A stretch of DNA of 5,321 bases from Spirochaetaceae bacterium (GTDB taxonomy: Bacteria; Spirochaetota; Spirochaetia; Treponematales; Breznakiellaceae). Location: the NCBI GenBank assembly GCA_031278575.1, contig JAITKD010000027.1, positions 1-5,321 on the forward strand. Reading direction: 5' to 3'. The notes beneath the pieces are model-generated. The model searched no databases, was not told where the DNA came from, and saw only the letters and a program-made list of their open reading frames with translations. Positions 5,266-5,321 of this stretch are shown here, in pieces. The first letter of the stretch is position 1. Each line of letters starts with the position of its first letter. Position numbers and translations under genes: made by a program.

Positions 5266-5321
5266 AAATATGCTTATTTGGGGTTCCTGACGGTTTTTTA
5301 ACATCTTCGTAACTCTTTATC

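Noticed and set aside
5288..5316. Promoter for a gene to the right (CTGACG, 17 bp, TAACTC)
   Set aside because: The -10 match is poor and no start codon or gene follows within the window.

Overview
The window looks like ordinary chromosomal core from a GC-rich spirochaete. The DnaX, EbfC and RecR proteins and the order SRP RNA - dnaX - ebfC - recR fit a Treponema-like genome, perhaps a gut or termite-associated lineage. The assignment rests on remembered protein similarity and codon flavour (many GGG/CCC runs), so it is moderate only. All recognisable genes lie on the + strand.

Layout. 1-295 holds no convincing gene. It has a perfect 18-bp stem-loop (29-67), a second perfect hairpin (85-107) and a promoter-like element ending at an ATG (296). 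296-723 is the remnant of a CPBP (CAAX-type) membrane protease: the C-terminal half survives, the first catalytic motif is missing and a key His is replaced by Tyr. 804-2021 encodes a stand-alone alanyl-tRNA editing protein of the long AlaX type. About 2041-2148 is the small bacterial SRP RNA (4.5S type), closed by a helix and T8 tract that also act as terminator. 2184-3953 is dnaX, 4047-4379 ebfC/ybaB and 4376-4990 recR. 4991-5181 is a degenerate tandem array of about 11 short palindromic units, and 5182-5321 is non-coding with one strong imperfect hairpin.

How the genes work together. dnaX-ebfC-recR is the widespread replication/recombination cluster: clamp loader, nucleoid-associated DNA-binding protein and RecFOR-pathway mediator. 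An SRP RNA gene just upstream is also seen in Bacillus subtilis. AlaX is a translation quality-control gene placed just before the SRP RNA.

Most interesting signals. (1) Three start codons (296, 804, 2184) lack a Shine-Dalgarno sequence, and each lies exactly 6 nt after a TATACT/GATACT hexamer. Transcription would then start on the A of the ATG, giving leaderless mRNAs; ebfC, inside the cluster, has a normal SD instead. (2) The array of GGGTC-T-GACCC palindromes after recR has a nested 68-bp period. (3) There is an in-frame double slippery sequence in dnaX. I see no evidence of a wholly new multi-gene system here.
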